Origin: Georgenia sp. EYE_87
Lineage (GTDB): Bacteria; Actinomycetota; Actinomycetes; Actinomycetales; Actinomycetaceae
Assembly (NCBI RefSeq): GCF_023148685.1
Contig: NZ_JAHXNL010000008.1
Coordinates: 1-64,000 of the forward strand
Direction: 5' to 3'
DNA length: 64,000 bases
In this document: positions 43,083 to 52,316 of the stretch, in pieces
Layout: each line of letters starts with the position of its first letter
Numbering within the stretch: the first letter of the stretch is position 1
Program-made: the position numbers and the translations under genes
The notes under the pieces: generated by a model
Databases searched by the model: none
What the model was told of the DNA's origin: nothing
The model's input: only the letters and a program-made list of their open reading frames with translations

Positions 43083-43771
43083 TGCTGAAGCTCGAACACA
43101 TGACGGCCGGTTACGGCAAGACCCGGATCGTCGACGACGTCGACCTGGAAATCCCTGCCGGAGAGGTGGTGGCCCTCCTGGGCCGCAACGGCATGGGTAA
43201 GACCACACTGCTGCGAAGCATGTTCGGTCTCTGTGACGTCTTCTCCGGCAGGCTGACGATGGACACGACCCATCTGCCGCTGGAACGTCCGGAGCGACTC
43301 GCCCAGCACGGCCTCTCGTTCATGCCTGACCATCGCGGCGTCTTCCCAAGCCTGTCCGTCGAGGAGAACCTGCGCCTTGCACGGCGTCGGACCTACACCC
43401 CGCCGGTCGACGTCTTCGAGCTCTTTCCCCTGCTCCGGGATCGCGCTCGGCAGCTCGCTGGGGTGCTCTCCGGAGGCCAGAAGCAACAGCTCGGCCTGGC
43501 TCGCGCGATGCTCGGAGGCGAGCGGCTCATCGTCGTCGACGAGTTCTCCCAGGGTTTGCAGCCCTCCATCGCAAAGGCTGCGCTGGAGGCACTACGCACG
43601 ATCGCGGACACCGGGGTGAGCGTGCTGCTCGTGGAGCAGGGCCCTCAGCTCCCGCTCGCGTACGCCGACCGCATCATCGGCATGGTCAAGGGCCGCATCG
43701 TCTTCGACGAGCAGGTGCCCGGCCTCCGAGCCAACCCCGAGCCACTGACGAACCTGCTCGTCGTCGGCTAG
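43082..43771 (+). CDS. livF: LivF-type ABC ATPase
   Basis: 229 aa. Walker A LLGRNGMGKTT at about residues 31-41, signature LSGGQKQQLGLARAM complete, Walker B LIVVDEFSQGLQP (an FSQ instead of the usual PTE), and H-loop LLVEQGPQLP where relatives read VEQN. It pairs with the ATPase domain of the upstream fusion to drive uptake. The start overlaps the upstream stop (TGATG). The intact signature here and the altered one in the fusion imply unequal ATP sites in the heterodimer. Confidence 0.9.
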   Translation: MLKLEHMTAGYGKTRIVDDVDLEIPAGEVVALLGRNGMGKTTLLRSMFGLCDVFSGRLTMDTTHLPLERPERLAQHGLSFMPDHRGVFPSLSVEENLRLARRRTYTPPVDVFELFPLLRDRARQLAGVLSGGQKQQLGLARAMLGGERLIVVDEFSQGLQPSIAKAALEALRTIADTGVSVLLVEQGPQLPLAYADRIIGMVKGRIVFDEQVPGLRANPEPLTNLLVVG

Positions 43772-43797
43772 TCCACCCGAAGGAAAGGAACACAACA

Positions 43798-45243
43798 GTG
43801 CCCGACGAGATCTGGCAGTGGTCGGCCGTCCAGACGGCCGACGCCATCAGGAACGGACTGATCAGCTCCCGCGAGGCGGTCGCCTCGACACTTCAGCGGA
43901 TCGAGGAGGTGAACCCGGTCGTCAACGCCCTGGCAGAGGTGCTGTCGGACGACGCCCTGGCCGCCGCCGACCAGGCGGACACCTTACGGATGTCCGGTGC
44001 GCCTCTCGGACCGCTCCACGGCGTCCCCGTGACGACCAAGATCAACAGCGACCAGGCTGGCCGCGCGACGACGAACGGGGTGGGCGCGTTCCGGGACGCC
44101 GTCGTCGAGGTCGACGCCCCGCACATCGAGAACCTCCGGGCCGCCGGCGCCGTCTTCGTGGGCAGGTCCAACACGCCGTCCTTCTCCATCCGGTGGTTCA
44201 CCGACAACCAGCTGCACGGCAGGACGTTCAACCCATGGGACCGGGAGCGGACACCCGGAGGCTCCAGCGGCGGCGCAGCGGCGGCGACCGCGAGCGGCAT
44301 GGGGACCATCGCGCACGGGAACGACATCGGTGGCTCGATCCGCTACCCGGCGGCCGCGTGCGGCGTCGTCGGCCTCCGCCCTACCCCGGGACGGGTGCCG
44401 CACTGGTACGGCCCCTGGGACACCGACATGCTGTTGGGCACGCAGCTGATGGAGGTCGAGGGCCCGATCGCGCGGTCCGTCGCCGACGTCGAGCTCGGCC
44501 TCCGGGCCATGGCAGCGCCCAACCCCCGTGACCCCTCCTACGTGCCCGCACCGCTGCAGGGTCTTCCGCAAGGACCCCGCCGGGCCGCGGTCCTTCGCGA
44601 CGTCGGCGTGGCCGCGCTCGACCCAGCGGTGGACGCCGCGATCACCACCGCAGCAGGCTGGCTCCATGACGCCGGCTACGAGGTGGAGGAGGTGGAGCTT
44701 CCGCTCTTCGCCGAGGCGTGGCGGCTCTGGTGGCAGCTGGTGCAGGGCGTCGAGTTCGAGGACCTCGGGCGGCTCATCGAACAGCATGGTGACGACGCGA
44801 TCCGCAAGTCCGCGGACCTGCAGTTCGCCGTGACCAAGCGGATGCACAGCGACTTCAGCCTGGACGCCTACGTCCGGGGATACGGGCGACGGGGCACGCT
44901 CATGCGTGCGCTGCAGCTGTTCCTCCAGGACTTTCAGGTCCTTCTCACGCCCATCTCGGCCGAGCGGACGTTCGAGATCGACGCCGACGTCCAGGACGTC
45001 GACCGTATGGAGCAGGTCATCAACGCGCAGTGGCCGATGATGTCGCTGGCCTTCCTCGGGTTCCCCGGGCTCTCCGTGCCGGTGACCCTCGGGAACGGCC
45101 TTCCGATCGGCGTGCAGCTCGTCGGGCAGAAGTTCCGTGAGGACGTGCTGCTCCAGGCAGGGCGGGTGATCGAGGCGCGCAACGACGTGCCGTCGCCGAT
45201 CACGCCCGCGTTCAGCGCCGCAACGGAGACGGCTCGTCTGTAG
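43798..45243 (+). CDS. Amidase (amidase signature family)
   Basis: 481 aa. Catalytic Ser-cisSer-Lys triad visible: Lys 81 (VTTKINSDQAG), cis-Ser 156 (TPGGSSGGAA) and nucleophile Ser 180 (NDIGGSIRYPA), spaced as usual. The enzyme hydrolyses a carboxamide to acid and ammonia in the cytoplasm. GTG 43798 follows AAGGAAAGG. It is last in the operon after uptake genes, so it probably processes the imported amide. A 13-bp hairpin terminator follows. Confidence 0.9.
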   Translation: MPDEIWQWSAVQTADAIRNGLISSREAVASTLQRIEEVNPVVNALAEVLSDDALAAADQADTLRMSGAPLGPLHGVPVTTKINSDQAGRATTNGVGAFRDAVVEVDAPHIENLRAAGAVFVGRSNTPSFSIRWFTDNQLHGRTFNPWDRERTPGGSSGGAAAATASGMGTIAHGNDIGGSIRYPAAACGVVGLRPTPGRVPHWYGPWDTDMLLGTQLMEVEGPIARSVADVELGLRAMAAPNPRDPSYVPAPLQGLPQGPRRAAVLRDVGVAALDPAVDAAITTAAGWLHDAGYEVEEVELPLFAEAWRLWWQLVQGVEFEDLGRLIEQHGDDAIRKSADLQFAVTKRMHSDFSLDAYVRGYGRRGTLMRALQLFLQDFQVLLTPISAERTFEIDADVQDVDRMEQVINAQWPMMSLAFLGFPGLSVPVTLGNGLPIGVQLVGQKFREDVLLQAGRVIEARNDVPSPITPAFSAATETARL

Positions 45244-45260
45244 CACCGCACCGGGACGGT

Positions 45261-45305
45261 GCCGTGGGGAGCCAGAAGAAAGAGAGCCATCCGGCTCCCC
45301 ACGGC
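45261..45305 (+). terminator. Terminator hairpin after the amidase gene
   Basis: GCCGTGGGGAGCC (45261-45273) pairs perfectly with GGCTCCCCACGGC (45293-45305) around a 19-nt purine-rich loop. It closes the amide operon and separates it from the acyl-CoA synthetase gene 57 bp downstream. Confidence 0.7.
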
Positions 45306-45361
45306 TGTCGATGCCGACCGGCGATGCTGCGGTTACGGTCCCGTAGGTAGAGAATCGGGCC

Positions 45362-47047
45362 ATGTCGACGACGCCGCGCCCCTGGGTCCGCTACTACCAC
45401 CGCGAGACCCCCGCCGAGATCGAGCTGCCGACCACCTCGCTGGTCGAGATGTTCGAGCGGGCCGTCAAGGAGGGCGGCCGCGCCCCGGCCACGGAGTTCT
45501 TCGGCCGGCGCCACACCTACGCCGAGCTCGGCGAGATGGTCGAGCGCGCCGCCGAGGGCCTGCGCCGGCTCGGGGTCCGCCACGGCGACCGCGTCGCCCT
45601 CATCCTGCCCAACTGCCCGCAGCACGTCGTCGCCTTCTACGCCGTGCTGCGCCTGGGCGCCGTCGTCGTCGAGCACAACCCGCTCTACACCTCCCGCGAG
45701 CTGCGCCACCTCTTCGAGAGCCACGGCGCGCGCGTCGTCATCGCCTGGGACTCCGCCGTCGCCAAGATCGAGCAGTTCCCCGACGACGTCGAGATCGACC
45801 ACGTCGTCGCCGTCAACCTCCTCGACGAGTTCCCGGCCACCCTGCGCGCGGCCTTGCGCCTGCCGCTCGGGTCCCTGCGCAAGAAGCGCAGGGCGCTGAC
45901 CAGCCGCGCACCCGGCGCGATGCCTTGGAAGGAGCTGGTGGACGCCAGGCGGATCGACCGGCGGCACCCGCGGCCCGCCGTCGACGACCTCGCCGTCGTC
46001 CAGTACACCTCCGGCACCACCGGCCGGGCCAAGGGTGCCATGCTCACCCACCTCAACCTCTACGCCAACGCCCTCCAGGGCGCGGCGTGGATGGTCGGGG
46101 CGCGGCAGCGCAAGGAGGTCAACTACGCGATCCTGCCGATGTTCCATGCCTTCGGGATGACCATCTACCTCACCTTCGGGATCCTCAAGCAGAGCCTGCT
46201 GGTGCTGTTCCCGACCCCCGATGTCGACCTCGTCCTCAAGGCCGCCAAGAAGACCCCGCCGACCGTCTTCTCCGCCGTGCCGCCGATCTACCGCAAGACG
46301 GCGGAGGCGGCAAAGAAGCGCGGCGTCTCGCTGCGCAGCGCCAAGTTCTGCATCTCCGGGGCGATGGCGCTGACCAACGACGTCGTCGAGCTGTGGGAGT
46401 CGGTGGCCGGCGGCAAGCTCGTCGAGGGCTACGGGATGACGGAGTCCTCCCCCGTCGCGTTCGGCAACCCCTTCAACGAGCACCGGCGCACCGGCACCAT
46501 CGGCGTCCCGTTCCCCTCGACCGACATGCTCGTCGTCGAGGTCGACGACCCCTCGCGCGAGGTGGCCCCCGGCCAGCCGGGCGAGCTGCTGATCTCCGGC
46601 CCGCAGGTCTTCAAGGGCTACTGGCAGGACCCGGAGGCGACGGCGCAGGCGCTGCTGCCGGGCGGGTGGCTCCGCACCGGGGACGTCGTCACCGTCGACG
46701 CGGACGGCTTCACCACCATCGTGGACCGCGCGAAGGAGCTCATCATCACCGGCGGGTTCAACGTCTCGCCGAGCGAGGTCGAGGAGGCCGTGCGCACGCA
46801 CCCGGACGTCGCCGACGCCGCCGTCGTCGGGCTCCCCCAGGCCGACGGCGGGGAGACGATCGTCGCCGTCGTCGTCCTGGCCGACGGTGCCACGCTCGAC
46901 GAGGAGTCGGTCCGCGAGCACTGCCGCCACCAGCTCGCCCGGTACAAGGTGCCCAAGCGGGTCGTGGCGGTGGACGCGCTGCCGAAGTCGATGCTCGGGA
47001 AGGTGCTGCGCAAGCAGGTGCGCGACGAGCTGCCCGCGAGGCTGTAG
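45362..47047 (+). CDS. fadD: Long-chain acyl-CoA synthetase (AMP-binding)
   Basis: 561 aa. The ATP/AMP motif YTSGTTGRAKGAMLTH is near residues 215-230, the adenylation motif GYGMTESSPVAFGNP near 357-371, GDVVTVDADGF near 440 and the C-terminal hinge-lysine region LPKSMLGKVLRK near 540-551. It activates a carboxylic acid, probably a fatty acid, to its CoA ester for beta-oxidation or lipid synthesis. The chain length is not readable. A stand-alone gene with its own promoter region after the amide operon terminator. Confidence 0.9.
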   Translation: MSTTPRPWVRYYHRETPAEIELPTTSLVEMFERAVKEGGRAPATEFFGRRHTYAELGEMVERAAEGLRRLGVRHGDRVALILPNCPQHVVAFYAVLRLGAVVVEHNPLYTSRELRHLFESHGARVVIAWDSAVAKIEQFPDDVEIDHVVAVNLLDEFPATLRAALRLPLGSLRKKRRALTSRAPGAMPWKELVDARRIDRRHPRPAVDDLAVVQYTSGTTGRAKGAMLTHLNLYANALQGAAWMVGARQRKEVNYAILPMFHAFGMTIYLTFGILKQSLLVLFPTPDVDLVLKAAKKTPPTVFSAVPPIYRKTAEAAKKRGVSLRSAKFCISGAMALTNDVVELWESVAGGKLVEGYGMTESSPVAFGNPFNEHRRTGTIGVPFPSTDMLVVEVDDPSREVAPGQPGELLISGPQVFKGYWQDPEATAQALLPGGWLRTGDVVTVDADGFTTIVDRAKELIITGGFNVSPSEVEEAVRTHPDVADAAVVGLPQADGGETIVAVVVLADGATLDEESVREHCRHQLARYKVPKRVVAVDALPKSMLGKVLRKQVRDELPARL

Positions 47048-47084
47048 GCGCGCCGGACCGCCGGCGTCTGCATAGGCTCAGCCC

Positions 47085-47813
47085 ATGTCGAACCCCACCG
47101 CCGCCATCCTCGTGATCGGGGACGAGATCCTCTCCGGACGCACCCGCGAGGCGAACGCGTACCACCTCGCGAACGAGCTCACCCGCGTCGGCATCGACCT
47201 GCGCGAGATCCGCGTGGTCCCCGACGACCACGAGGTCATCGTCGACGCGCTCAACGCCCTGCGCGCCGCGCACACGCACGTCTTCACCTCCGGCGGGATC
47301 GGCCCCACCCACGACGACATCACCGCCGACGCCGTCGCCGCGGCCTTCGGCGTCGGGATCGACGTGCGCGACGACGCCCGCGAGCTCCTCGAGAACGCGC
47401 TCGCCGAGCGCGGCCTGACCCCGACCGCGGACCAGCTGCGGATGGCGCGCATCCCCGACGGCGCCACGCTCATCGTCAACGGCCGCACCGGCGCGCCGGG
47501 GTTCAGCATCGGCAACGTCCACGTCATGGCCGGGGTGCCGAGCATCTTCGTCGACATGGTCGAGACGGTGCTGCCCACCCTCGACGCCGGAGCCCCGCGC
47601 CTGTCGCGCGAGCTGCGCTTCGAGGTGGGCGAGGGCCGGATCGCCAGCCCGTTGCGCGAGCTTGCCGAGGCGATGCCTGAGGTCATCTTCGGCTCCTACC
47701 CGTTCCGCGAGGGCCAGATCCGCGGCACCAACATCGTCGTCCGGGCCACCGACCCGGCGCTCCTGGACGAGGCCATGACCCGGCTCGAGGAGATTCGCAC
47801 CCGAGTCGGCTGA
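47085..47813 (+). CDS. CinA/MoCF-type molybdopterin-binding domain protein
   Basis: 242 aa. The MoCF fold shows IGDEILSGRTREANAYHLANEL near residues 11-32 and SGGIGPTHDDITADAVA near 67-83, both typical of CinA N-terminal domains. The C-terminal nicotinamide-mononucleotide deamidase domain of full CinA is absent, so this is the short form. Possibly a nucleotide-binding housekeeping protein; function not fixed. ATG 47085 lies 37 bp after the fadD stop. A dehydrogenase remnant follows the stop. Confidence 0.87.
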   Translation: MSNPTAAILVIGDEILSGRTREANAYHLANELTRVGIDLREIRVVPDDHEVIVDALNALRAAHTHVFTSGGIGPTHDDITADAVAAAFGVGIDVRDDARELLENALAERGLTPTADQLRMARIPDGATLIVNGRTGAPGFSIGNVHVMAGVPSIFVDMVETVLPTLDAGAPRLSRELRFEVGEGRIASPLRELAEAMPEVIFGSYPFREGQIRGTNIVVRATDPALLDEAMTRLEEIRTRVG

Positions 47814-47820
47814 GCGGCCC

Positions 47821-47991
47821 CACCACCTATGGGGCACCATCGCCGACCTGCACGAGGTGGTGGCGATGTACCGCAAGGGCCAGATCCGCCCCGAGGTCGA
47901 GCGCTACTCCATGGACGCCGCGCTCGACGCGTACCGCAAGCTCGAGTCGGGCCAGCTCTCGGGCCGCGCCGTCGTCGTCCCGCACGCCTGA
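47821..47991 (+). pseudogene. 3' remnant of a zinc-dependent alcohol dehydrogenase
   Basis: An open frame of 56 codons reads LWGTIADLHEVVAMYRKGQ and ends DAALDAYRKLESGQLSGRAVVVP-HA before a TGA at 47989-47991. The wording is that of the last exons-equivalent segment of medium-chain alcohol dehydrogenases, after the cofactor domain. There is no start codon, no catalytic domain and only 7 bp from the CinA-type stop, so nearly all of the gene has been lost by deletion. Confidence 0.7.
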
Positions 47992-48136
47992 TCCCTCGAC
48001 GACGGCGGCGCGTCCGAGGGCGCCTCGCGCCGAGAACGCCCTTTGTGCCCGTTCGTGCGCGCGGATGGGCACTTAGGCGGGGAGCTCGCAGCCAGACCAA
48101 GGCCCCGCGTTCCAGCCCGGCTGCCATGCTGGGCCC

Positions 48137-48724
48137 GTGTTCGAACCAGCACAGTCCCCGCTCTCCGCACTGAGGTGGCCGGTCCGTACGGAACGCCTCG
48201 AGATCCGGCCGGCGACCGCGGACGACGCCGAGGCGACGTGGCGGTACCGCCGGCTCGAGGCCGTCAGCCGCTGGCTCACGCGAGCGCCCACCACCTTCGA
48301 GGCCTACCGGGCGCACTTCACGGACCTGGAGTCGCTGGCGAAGACGCTCGTCGTGGAGCGCGACGGCGCCATCGTCGACGACCTCATGGTCGCCGTCGAG
48401 GACGCCTGGGCCCAGGTCGAGGTGGCCGAGCGGGCGCGGGGCGTGCAGGCGGAGCTGGGGTGGGCGCTGCACCCCGACCACGCCGGGCACGGCTACGCCA
48501 CCGAGGCCGTGCGTGAGCTGATCCGGCTGTGCTTCGAGGACCTCGGGCTGCGGCGGGTGACGGCCAACTGCTTCGCCGCGAACGAGAGGTCGTGGCGGCT
48601 CATGGAGCGGGTCGGGATGCGCCGGGAGCTCCACACCGTCCGCGAGTCGCTGCACCGGTCGGAGGGCTGGCTCGACGGCCTTGGCTACGCACTTCTCGCC
48701 GACGAGTGGCGAGGGCGGCGGTAG
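48137..48724 (+). CDS. GNAT-family N-acetyltransferase (RimJ/RimL type)
   Basis: 195 aa, starting at GTG 48137. The acetyl-CoA site reads LGWALHPDHAGHGYATEAVRELIRL in parts near residues 112-136 (the Q/RxxGxG/A-like loop is HAGHGYA), with FEDLGLRRVTANCFAANERSWRLMERVGMRRE closing the fold. This subtype acetylates protein N termini or small amines, including some drugs; the substrate is unknown. Probably a stand-alone unit. The reading frame overlaps no other gene. Confidence 0.85.
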   Translation: MFEPAQSPLSALRWPVRTERLEIRPATADDAEATWRYRRLEAVSRWLTRAPTTFEAYRAHFTDLESLAKTLVVERDGAIVDDLMVAVEDAWAQVEVAERARGVQAELGWALHPDHAGHGYATEAVRELIRLCFEDLGLRRVTANCFAANERSWRLMERVGMRRELHTVRESLHRSEGWLDGLGYALLADEWRGRR

Positions 48725-48750
48725 GGAGAGGTGGCGAAGGTTTGTTCGAG

Positions 48751-49317
48751 TCAGCTGCGGCGCAGCAGCTCTCGGGGCAGCCGCTCCCTACCCTCCACCC
48801 CGGCGAGCATCGCCGGGTCGATGAGCTCGCCGACGCGAAGGACGCTCACCGCGCCCGTCGGCTCGAGCACGACGGCGGCCACCTCGGCGTCGTGCCGGAT
48901 GCCGGCCTGCCGAAGCCGCGAGCGTAGCTCAGCCTCGGAGATGCGGTGCCGACGCAGCTGGTCCGCCTGGAACGTCGGGCCGGCCATGAGGAGCACCGGT
49001 CTGTTGCTGATCAGCCTCTCCCACTGCGGCCTGGCCCCCAGTGCCCCGAGCATCCGCTCGAGCAGGAAGAACGTCAGGAGTGCGATCAGTCCCCCGGCCA
49101 TCGTCGGGGTCTGACCGAGGGCGGCGCGCCCCAGGACAGCGCCGAGCACGATGACGACGATGAGGTCGAAGTTCGACAGGCTCATGAGCACCCGCTGCCC
49201 CAGCAGCCTTGTCAGCGCGACGAACGCCAGGTACAGCACCACCGTGGCCACGACCACCGCCACCGCCCCGGGCACCGTGATCCCGATGTAGTCCCACAGT
49301 CCGTCCAGCTCACCCAT
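48751..49317 (-). CDS. DUF421 family membrane protein (YetF/YcaP-like)
   Basis: 188 aa. Three N-terminal membrane segments (about residues 15-35, 45-65 and 68-88), then a cytoplasmic beta-strand domain: ARPQWERLISNRPVLLMAGP, ISEAELRSRLRQAGIRHDAEVAAVVLEPTGAVSVL, read in parts. This is the standard DUF421 layout. ATG 49317 lies before the gene; a longer frame from 49446 is not supported. Relatives are linked to spore germination or envelope stress in Firmicutes, but the actual role is unknown. Divergent from the beta-propeller lipoprotein. Confidence 0.87.
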   Translation of the reverse strand: MGELDGLWDYIGITVPGAVAVVVATVVLYLAFVALTRLLGQRVLMSLSNFDLIVVIVLGAVLGRAALGQTPTMAGGLIALLTFFLLERMLGALGARPQWERLISNRPVLLMAGPTFQADQLRRHRISEAELRSRLRQAGIRHDAEVAAVVLEPTGAVSVLRVGELIDPAMLAGVEGRERLPRELLRRS

Positions 49318-49519
49318 GGGTGGCCCCTCTCCGCGTCTACTCCGTGAGCGACCACCATTCTCCGCGCCCGGGGCAGGGCGGCCGATGGTCCGATTCCAGC
49401 GACCGCCGACCGACGCCCCCAGCTCCCGCCGTGCACCGGCGTTCACGTTCCTCTGCCGCGGTGGGATGCTGGGTGCGACGAGCTGCAGCGTTGCAGCACG
49501 GTCGCGGAAGGGAGCACCC

Positions 49520-50545
49520 GTGCCCGGACGCCTGGGCTACCTGATCGCGCTCGGCGCCGCCGTCGCCCTCGCGGGTTGTGCCGACGGAACGGGCGGGGGT
49601 CGCACCGCGGATCCGTGCCGCGGTGAGCCGCTCGACAAGATCGACGACGACTTCGGCGAGCGCATCGTCTTCGCGTCGGACCGGTCCGGCAGCGCCGACC
49701 TGTGGAGCGTCGCGCCCGACGGCACGGACCTCAGGCAGCTCACGGACCTTCCGGGGGCGGAAGGCACCGCCGCATGGTCGCCGGACGGTCGGCAGCTCGC
49801 CTTCACGGCCTTCGCCGACGCGGTGCCCGAAGACTTCCTCGGCGGTGACATCTGCATCCTCGACTCCTCCGGCCTGCGCAACCTCACCGGCACCGAGAGG
49901 TCCAGCGAGTTCGCGCCGACCTGGTCCCCCGACGGCGAGCTCGCGTTCGTGCGGATGGACGGACGGCGCAGCACGATCGTGGCGCGGGAGGCGGCCGGAC
50001 CTGCCGAGCGTGAGCTGGCCCAGGGCGACTGGCCGGCGTGGTCGCCGGACGGCGCGACGATCGCGTTCGCCCGCGGCGTCGTCGGCCGCGGCTGGTCGGA
50101 GCAGCTCTGGGCCGTGGACGCCGACGGCGGCAGCCTCCGGCCGCTGACAGAGGTGAGTGACGGCAGCGCCACCCAGCCCGCCTGGTCGCCCGACGGCCGG
50201 AGACTGTCGTTCAGCTCGGGGCGCGACGGCGATCCTCAGGCCCAGGACCCGCTCGAGTCGAACGAGGAGATCTACCTGATGGACGCCGGTGGCGGAAACC
50301 ACCGCCGTCTGACCGCGATCCCCGGGAACGACCACTGGCCGGCGTCGTGGTCACCGGACGGACGCCGCCTGGCGTTCACCTCCGACGGAGAGGGCGACCT
50401 GGGCGACATCGTCGTCGTCGACGTGGAGAGCCTGGAGACGACGTACCTCACCGAGGACGAGCACCTGGACGCCTTCCCCGCCTGGCGGCCGGCACTCTCC
50501 GGCGGACAGGCCCCGCTGATGCAGGTACGGCCCGGCTTGCCTTAA
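49520..50545 (+). CDS. TolB-like beta-propeller lipoprotein
   Basis: 341 aa. GTG 49520 with GGAAGGGA upstream. Lipoprotein signal (LGYLIALGAAVALAGC) with lipobox LAGC. Then five propeller repeats, each with WSPDG near its end (AAWSPDGRQLAF, TWSPDGELAF, AWSPDGATIAF, AWSPDGRRLSF, SWSPDGRRLAF), the WD40-like TolB/PD40 pattern. It is anchored on the outer membrane face and likely binds a partner. No protein partner is evident nearby. A terminator-like hairpin follows at 50557. Confidence 0.87.
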   Translation: MPGRLGYLIALGAAVALAGCADGTGGGRTADPCRGEPLDKIDDDFGERIVFASDRSGSADLWSVAPDGTDLRQLTDLPGAEGTAAWSPDGRQLAFTAFADAVPEDFLGGDICILDSSGLRNLTGTERSSEFAPTWSPDGELAFVRMDGRRSTIVAREAAGPAERELAQGDWPAWSPDGATIAFARGVVGRGWSEQLWAVDADGGSLRPLTEVSDGSATQPAWSPDGRRLSFSSGRDGDPQAQDPLESNEEIYLMDAGGGNHRRLTAIPGNDHWPASWSPDGRRLAFTSDGEGDLGDIVVVDVESLETTYLTEDEHLDAFPAWRPALSGGQAPLMQVRPGLP

Positions 50546-50556
50546 CTCACACCGCC

Positions 50557-50583
50557 CCAACTCTCGGGTCGGGTTAGAGTTGG
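50557..50583 (+). terminator. Hairpin terminator after the beta-propeller gene
   Basis: CCAACTCT (50557-50564) and AGAGTTGG (50576-50583) pair perfectly with an 11-nt loop, 11 bp after the stop. No U-run. It also separates the upstream gene from the SulP promoter. Confidence 0.6.
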
Positions 50584-50699
50584 CGTCGACGCCCGCGCAC
50601 GCTCGCGCTGTGCCGGCGTCCCACTCCTGGTGCGACGGCGCGCCGCCCATGACCTGACCACCGGGCGTCGACGCGCGCCCACCGCACCTGGGAGTCCAT

Positions 50700-52244
50700 G
50701 TGACATCGCCCTTCGCCGCCCTGCGCCCTGGCCGCGGGACCCCGCAGGAGCGTCGGCTCGCCCGCACCGAGGACGTCACCTCGGTGATGGCGGCCCTCCG
50801 CGACCCGCGCCGCCTGCGCACCGAGGTCCTGGCCGGCCTGGTGGTCGCCCTTGCGCTGATCCCGGAGGCGATCTCGTTCTCGATCATCGCCGGCGTCGAC
50901 CCCCGGCTCGGCCTCTTCGCGTCCTTCACCATGGCCGTGACGATCGCCTTCCTCGGCGGGCGCCCGGCGATGATCTCCGCCGCCACCGGGGCCGTCGCCC
51001 TGGTCATCGCGCCGGTGGTGCGCGAGCACGGGATGGACTACTTCATCGCCACCGTGATCCTGGCCGGGATCATCCAGGTCCTCCTCGGCGTCCTCGGGGT
51101 CGCGCGGCTCACGCGGTTCATCCCGCGCAGCGTCATGGTCGGCTTCGTCAACGCCCTGGCGATCCTGATCTTCCTGGCCCAGCTGCCGCACCTGACCGGG
51201 GTCCCCTGGGTCGTCTACGCCATGGTCGCCGCCGGGATCGCCGCCATCGTTCTCCTGCCGCGGGTCACCACCGTGGTGCCCGCGCCCCTGGTCGCGATCG
51301 TCGTGCTGACCGTCATCACCGTGGCGTTCGCGCTCAACGTGCCCGACGTCGGCGACCAGGGCGACCTGCCCGAGTCGCTGCCCTCGCTGTTCGTCCCCGA
51401 CGTGCCGCTGACCCTCGAGACGCTGCAGATCATCGCCCCGTTCGCCGCCGCCATGGCCCTGGTGGGGCTGATGGAGTCGCTGATGACCGCCAAGCTGGTC
51501 GACGACGTCACGGACACCCACTCCGACAAGACCCGCGAGTCCTGGGGGCAGGGCGTCGCCAACATCGTCACCGGGTTCTTCGGCGGCATGGGCGGGTGCG
51601 CGATGATCGGCCAGACCATGATCAACGTCAAGGCCTCCGGCGCCCGGACCCGGATCTCCACCTTCCTGGCCGGGGTCTTCCTCCTGATCCTCGTCGTCGG
51701 GCTCGGCGACGTCGTCGCCACCATCCCGATGGCCGCCCTCGTCGCCGTGATGATCATGGTCTCCGTCGGCACGTTCGACTGGCACTCCGTCCGGCCGGCC
51801 ACGCTGCGGCGCATGCCCAGGTCCGAGACGCTGGTGATGCTCTCCACGGTCGCCGTCACCGTGACCACCCACAACCTCGCCTACGGCGTCGTCACCGGCG
51901 TGATCGTCGCGGCCCTGATGTTCGTCCGTCGCGTCGCCCACCTCACCGAGGTCGTCGACGTCGCGCACCCGGACGAGGGCACCCGTGTCTACGCCGTCCG
52001 CGGCGAGCTGCTCTGGGCGTCCAGCAACGACCTCGTCTACCAGTTCGACTACGCCGGCGACCCGGAGAACGTCGTCATCGACCTGTCGGACTCCCACATC
52101 TGGGACGCCTCCACCGTGGCCACGCTCGACGCCATCACCACCAAGTACGCCGCGAAGGGCAAGACCGTCACCATCGTCGGCCTGAACGAGACCAGCGCCG
52201 AGCGCCACGGCCGCCTCGCCGGCCACCTCGCCGGCGCGCACTGA
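50700..52244 (+). CDS. SulP-family anion transporter with STAS domain
   Basis: 514 aa. About ten to twelve membrane segments from residue 45 to 395, with the SulP sequence ALIPEAISFSIIAGVDPRLGLFASF near 58-82 in parts. The C-terminal STAS domain (residues 410-510) includes VVIDLSDSHIWDASTVATLD. Transports sulfate, bicarbonate or another anion across the inner membrane; the exact ion is not readable. Start GTG 50700 follows GGGAG. No carbonic anhydrase or sulfur gene is adjacent. Confidence 0.9.
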   Translation: MTSPFAALRPGRGTPQERRLARTEDVTSVMAALRDPRRLRTEVLAGLVVALALIPEAISFSIIAGVDPRLGLFASFTMAVTIAFLGGRPAMISAATGAVALVIAPVVREHGMDYFIATVILAGIIQVLLGVLGVARLTRFIPRSVMVGFVNALAILIFLAQLPHLTGVPWVVYAMVAAGIAAIVLLPRVTTVVPAPLVAIVVLTVITVAFALNVPDVGDQGDLPESLPSLFVPDVPLTLETLQIIAPFAAAMALVGLMESLMTAKLVDDVTDTHSDKTRESWGQGVANIVTGFFGGMGGCAMIGQTMINVKASGARTRISTFLAGVFLLILVVGLGDVVATIPMAALVAVMIMVSVGTFDWHSVRPATLRRMPRSETLVMLSTVAVTVTTHNLAYGVVTGVIVAALMFVRRVAHLTEVVDVAHPDEGTRVYAVRGELLWASSNDLVYQFDYAGDPENVVIDLSDSHIWDASTVATLDAITTKYAAKGKTVTIVGLNETSAERHGRLAGHLAGAH

Positions 52245-52316
52245 ACCACCGCGCGCGGGAGGCCTCCCGGCGCCGGCCGGGAGATCTGCCGCGCCGAGCG
52301 GGAGGGCGTCCGGCGG

